64,000 nucleotides of DNA from Martinezella lusitana (GTDB taxonomy: Bacteria > Pseudomonadota > Alphaproteobacteria > Rhizobiales > Rhizobiaceae): NCBI RefSeq assembly GCF_010668395.1, contig NZ_WUEY01000004.1, forward strand, positions 496,001 to 560,000, read 5' to 3'. The notes below the pieces were generated by a model, which ran no database searches, was not told where the DNA came from, and worked only from the letters and a program-made list of their open reading frames with translations. Positions 63,287 through 64,000 of the stretch are shown one piece after another (the stretch's first letter is position 1; each line of letters begins with the position of its first letter). Both the position numbers and the translations under genes were made by a program.

Positions 63287-64000
63287 ATGAAATCCTATCC
63301 CCGCATCGCCATCATCGGCGCCGGCCCCGGCGGCCTGACGCTGGCCCGCATCCTTCATCAGGCGGGCATGCCGACCACAGTCTTCGAACGTGAAGAACAC
63401 GCGCTTTCCCGGCCGCAGGGTGGCACGCTCGACCTGCACCTGGACTCTGGCCAGCTCGCGCTGCGCCGTGCCGGTCTCTACGAAGAATTCCGGACGATCG
63501 CCCGCTACGAGGACCAGGGAAGCCGGCTTTACGACAAGGACGGCACACTGCTCTTTGCCGACGACGATGCCGATGAATCCGAAAGGCCGGAAGTGGACCG
63601 CACCGCACTGCGGAATATCCTGCTGGCCTCCGTGCCGGAAGAAATCATCCGCTGGAACCACGGCCTGCGCGAGGTGCGTCCGCGCGACGACGGCACCTAT
63701 GATCTGGTTTTCGACAGCGGAACGGTCGGTCCTTTCGATCTCGTCGTCGGCGCCGATGGCAGCTGGTCCAAGGTGAGACCCCTCGTATCGTCCTACCGCC
63801 CGCAATACACCGGCATCACCTTCATCGAATTCGGCATCGACGACGTCGATACCAGCCATCCCGCTCTCGCAGCGCTCGTCGGCCGTGGCAAGATCGGCGT
63901 CGAGGCGGAGGCAAGAGGCCTGATCGTCCAGCGCAACGGCAACGCCCATCTGCGCGGCTACGCCATCTTTCGCGTTCCCGCCGACTGGGCGGACAAGACC
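63287..64000 (+). CDS. TetX-like FAD-dependent monooxygenase, 3' end outside the window
   Basis: 238 codons visible. N-terminal Rossmann motif RIAIIGAGPGGLTLARIL; FERE; the second FAD motif LVVGADGSWSKVRPLV. The SRPQGGTLDLHLDSGQLALRRAGL stretch is characteristic of the TetX/flavoprotein hydroxylase group, which oxygenates aromatic or polyketide compounds. ATG 63287 is preferred; an ATG at 63260 lies inside the operator. Probably a MarR-controlled detoxification enzyme. It may oxidise an antibiotic or an aromatic plant compound; that is inference. Confidence 0.88.
   Translation, partial: MKSYPRIAIIGAGPGGLTLARILHQAGMPTTVFEREEHALSRPQGGTLDLHLDSGQLALRRAGLYEEFRTIARYEDQGSRLYDKDGTLLFADDDADESERPEVDRTALRNILLASVPEEIIRWNHGLREVRPRDDGTYDLVFDSGTVGPFDLVVGADGSWSKVRPLVSSYRPQYTGITFIEFGIDDVDTSHPALAALVGRGKIGVEAEARGLIVQRNGNAHLRGYAIFRVPADWADKT

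Overview
The window is chromosomal DNA of a Rhizobiaceae-type alphaproteobacterium (Rhizobium/Agrobacterium relatives). Three things point there: GC-rich coding with strong GC3; an alphaproteobacterial housekeeping block (yacG, maf, infA, a low-molecular-weight phosphatase, an UPF0262 gene, hisD, a DUF2948 gene, murA); and a Rhizobium-type intergenic mosaic repeat (37438-37570). About 64 protein genes and two tRNA genes can be supported. No rRNA, CRISPR array, insertion sequence, integrase or phage gene is visible.

Layout. 0-5.5 kb: a SorC-family regulator (divergent from a gene leaving the left edge), an Ada-like repair/regulator protein, a DUF2244 protein, endonuclease III, a CysZ/EI24-like membrane protein and an RpiR regulator. 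5.5-15.3 kb: a minus-strand polyol catabolic locus (FucU-like mutarotase, SorC regulator, smoEFGK-type ABC transporter, mannitol 2-dehydrogenase, HAD phosphatase, FGGY kinase) with a readable promoter/operator and several intercistronic hairpins. 15.5-22 kb: a two-component system, a ROK kinase coupled to cutC, an anchored unknown protein and an MFS exporter. 22-26.8 kb: the prkA(yeaG)-yeaH-spoVR stress module. 27-34 kb: a YbjQ-family gene, tRNA-Phe and the housekeeping block. 34.2-35.8 kb: tRNA-Thr followed by a low-GC two-gene cassette (PIN-like protein plus membrane-anchored unknown), the most foreign-looking part of the window. 35.9-42.4 kb: ddl, an SH3-like small protein, the mosaic repeat, a D-threonate/erythronate-type pair (DUF1537 kinase and PdxA2), a VOC protein, a PPP-type phosphatase and a DapF paralogue. 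42.6-48.2 kb: an RND efflux pump with its TetR repressor and operator, and an OsmC protein. 48.4-53 kb: a GntR regulator with galactonate dehydratase, a Bax-inhibitor-1-like protein, and an ECF sigma/anti-sigma pair. 53-64 kb: bestrophin-like protein, exported MsrA, SlyX, a phosphodiesterase fused into a ugp-like ABC operon, a LacI regulator, a YWTD-propeller protein, and a MarR regulator divergent from a TetX-like FAD monooxygenase that runs off the right edge.

The general theme is scavenging: three sugar/polyol/organophosphate uptake or catabolic loci, each with its own one-component regulator. In many cases the operator can be read as an inverted repeat: SorC at 100-118 and 13686-13704, RpiR at 4457-4472, TetR at 47582-47633, GntR at 48431-48467 and MarR at 63228-63261. 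The least explained items are the tRNA-Thr cassette, the phosphodiesterase-ABC operon, the divergent DapF paralogue and the YWTD propeller.
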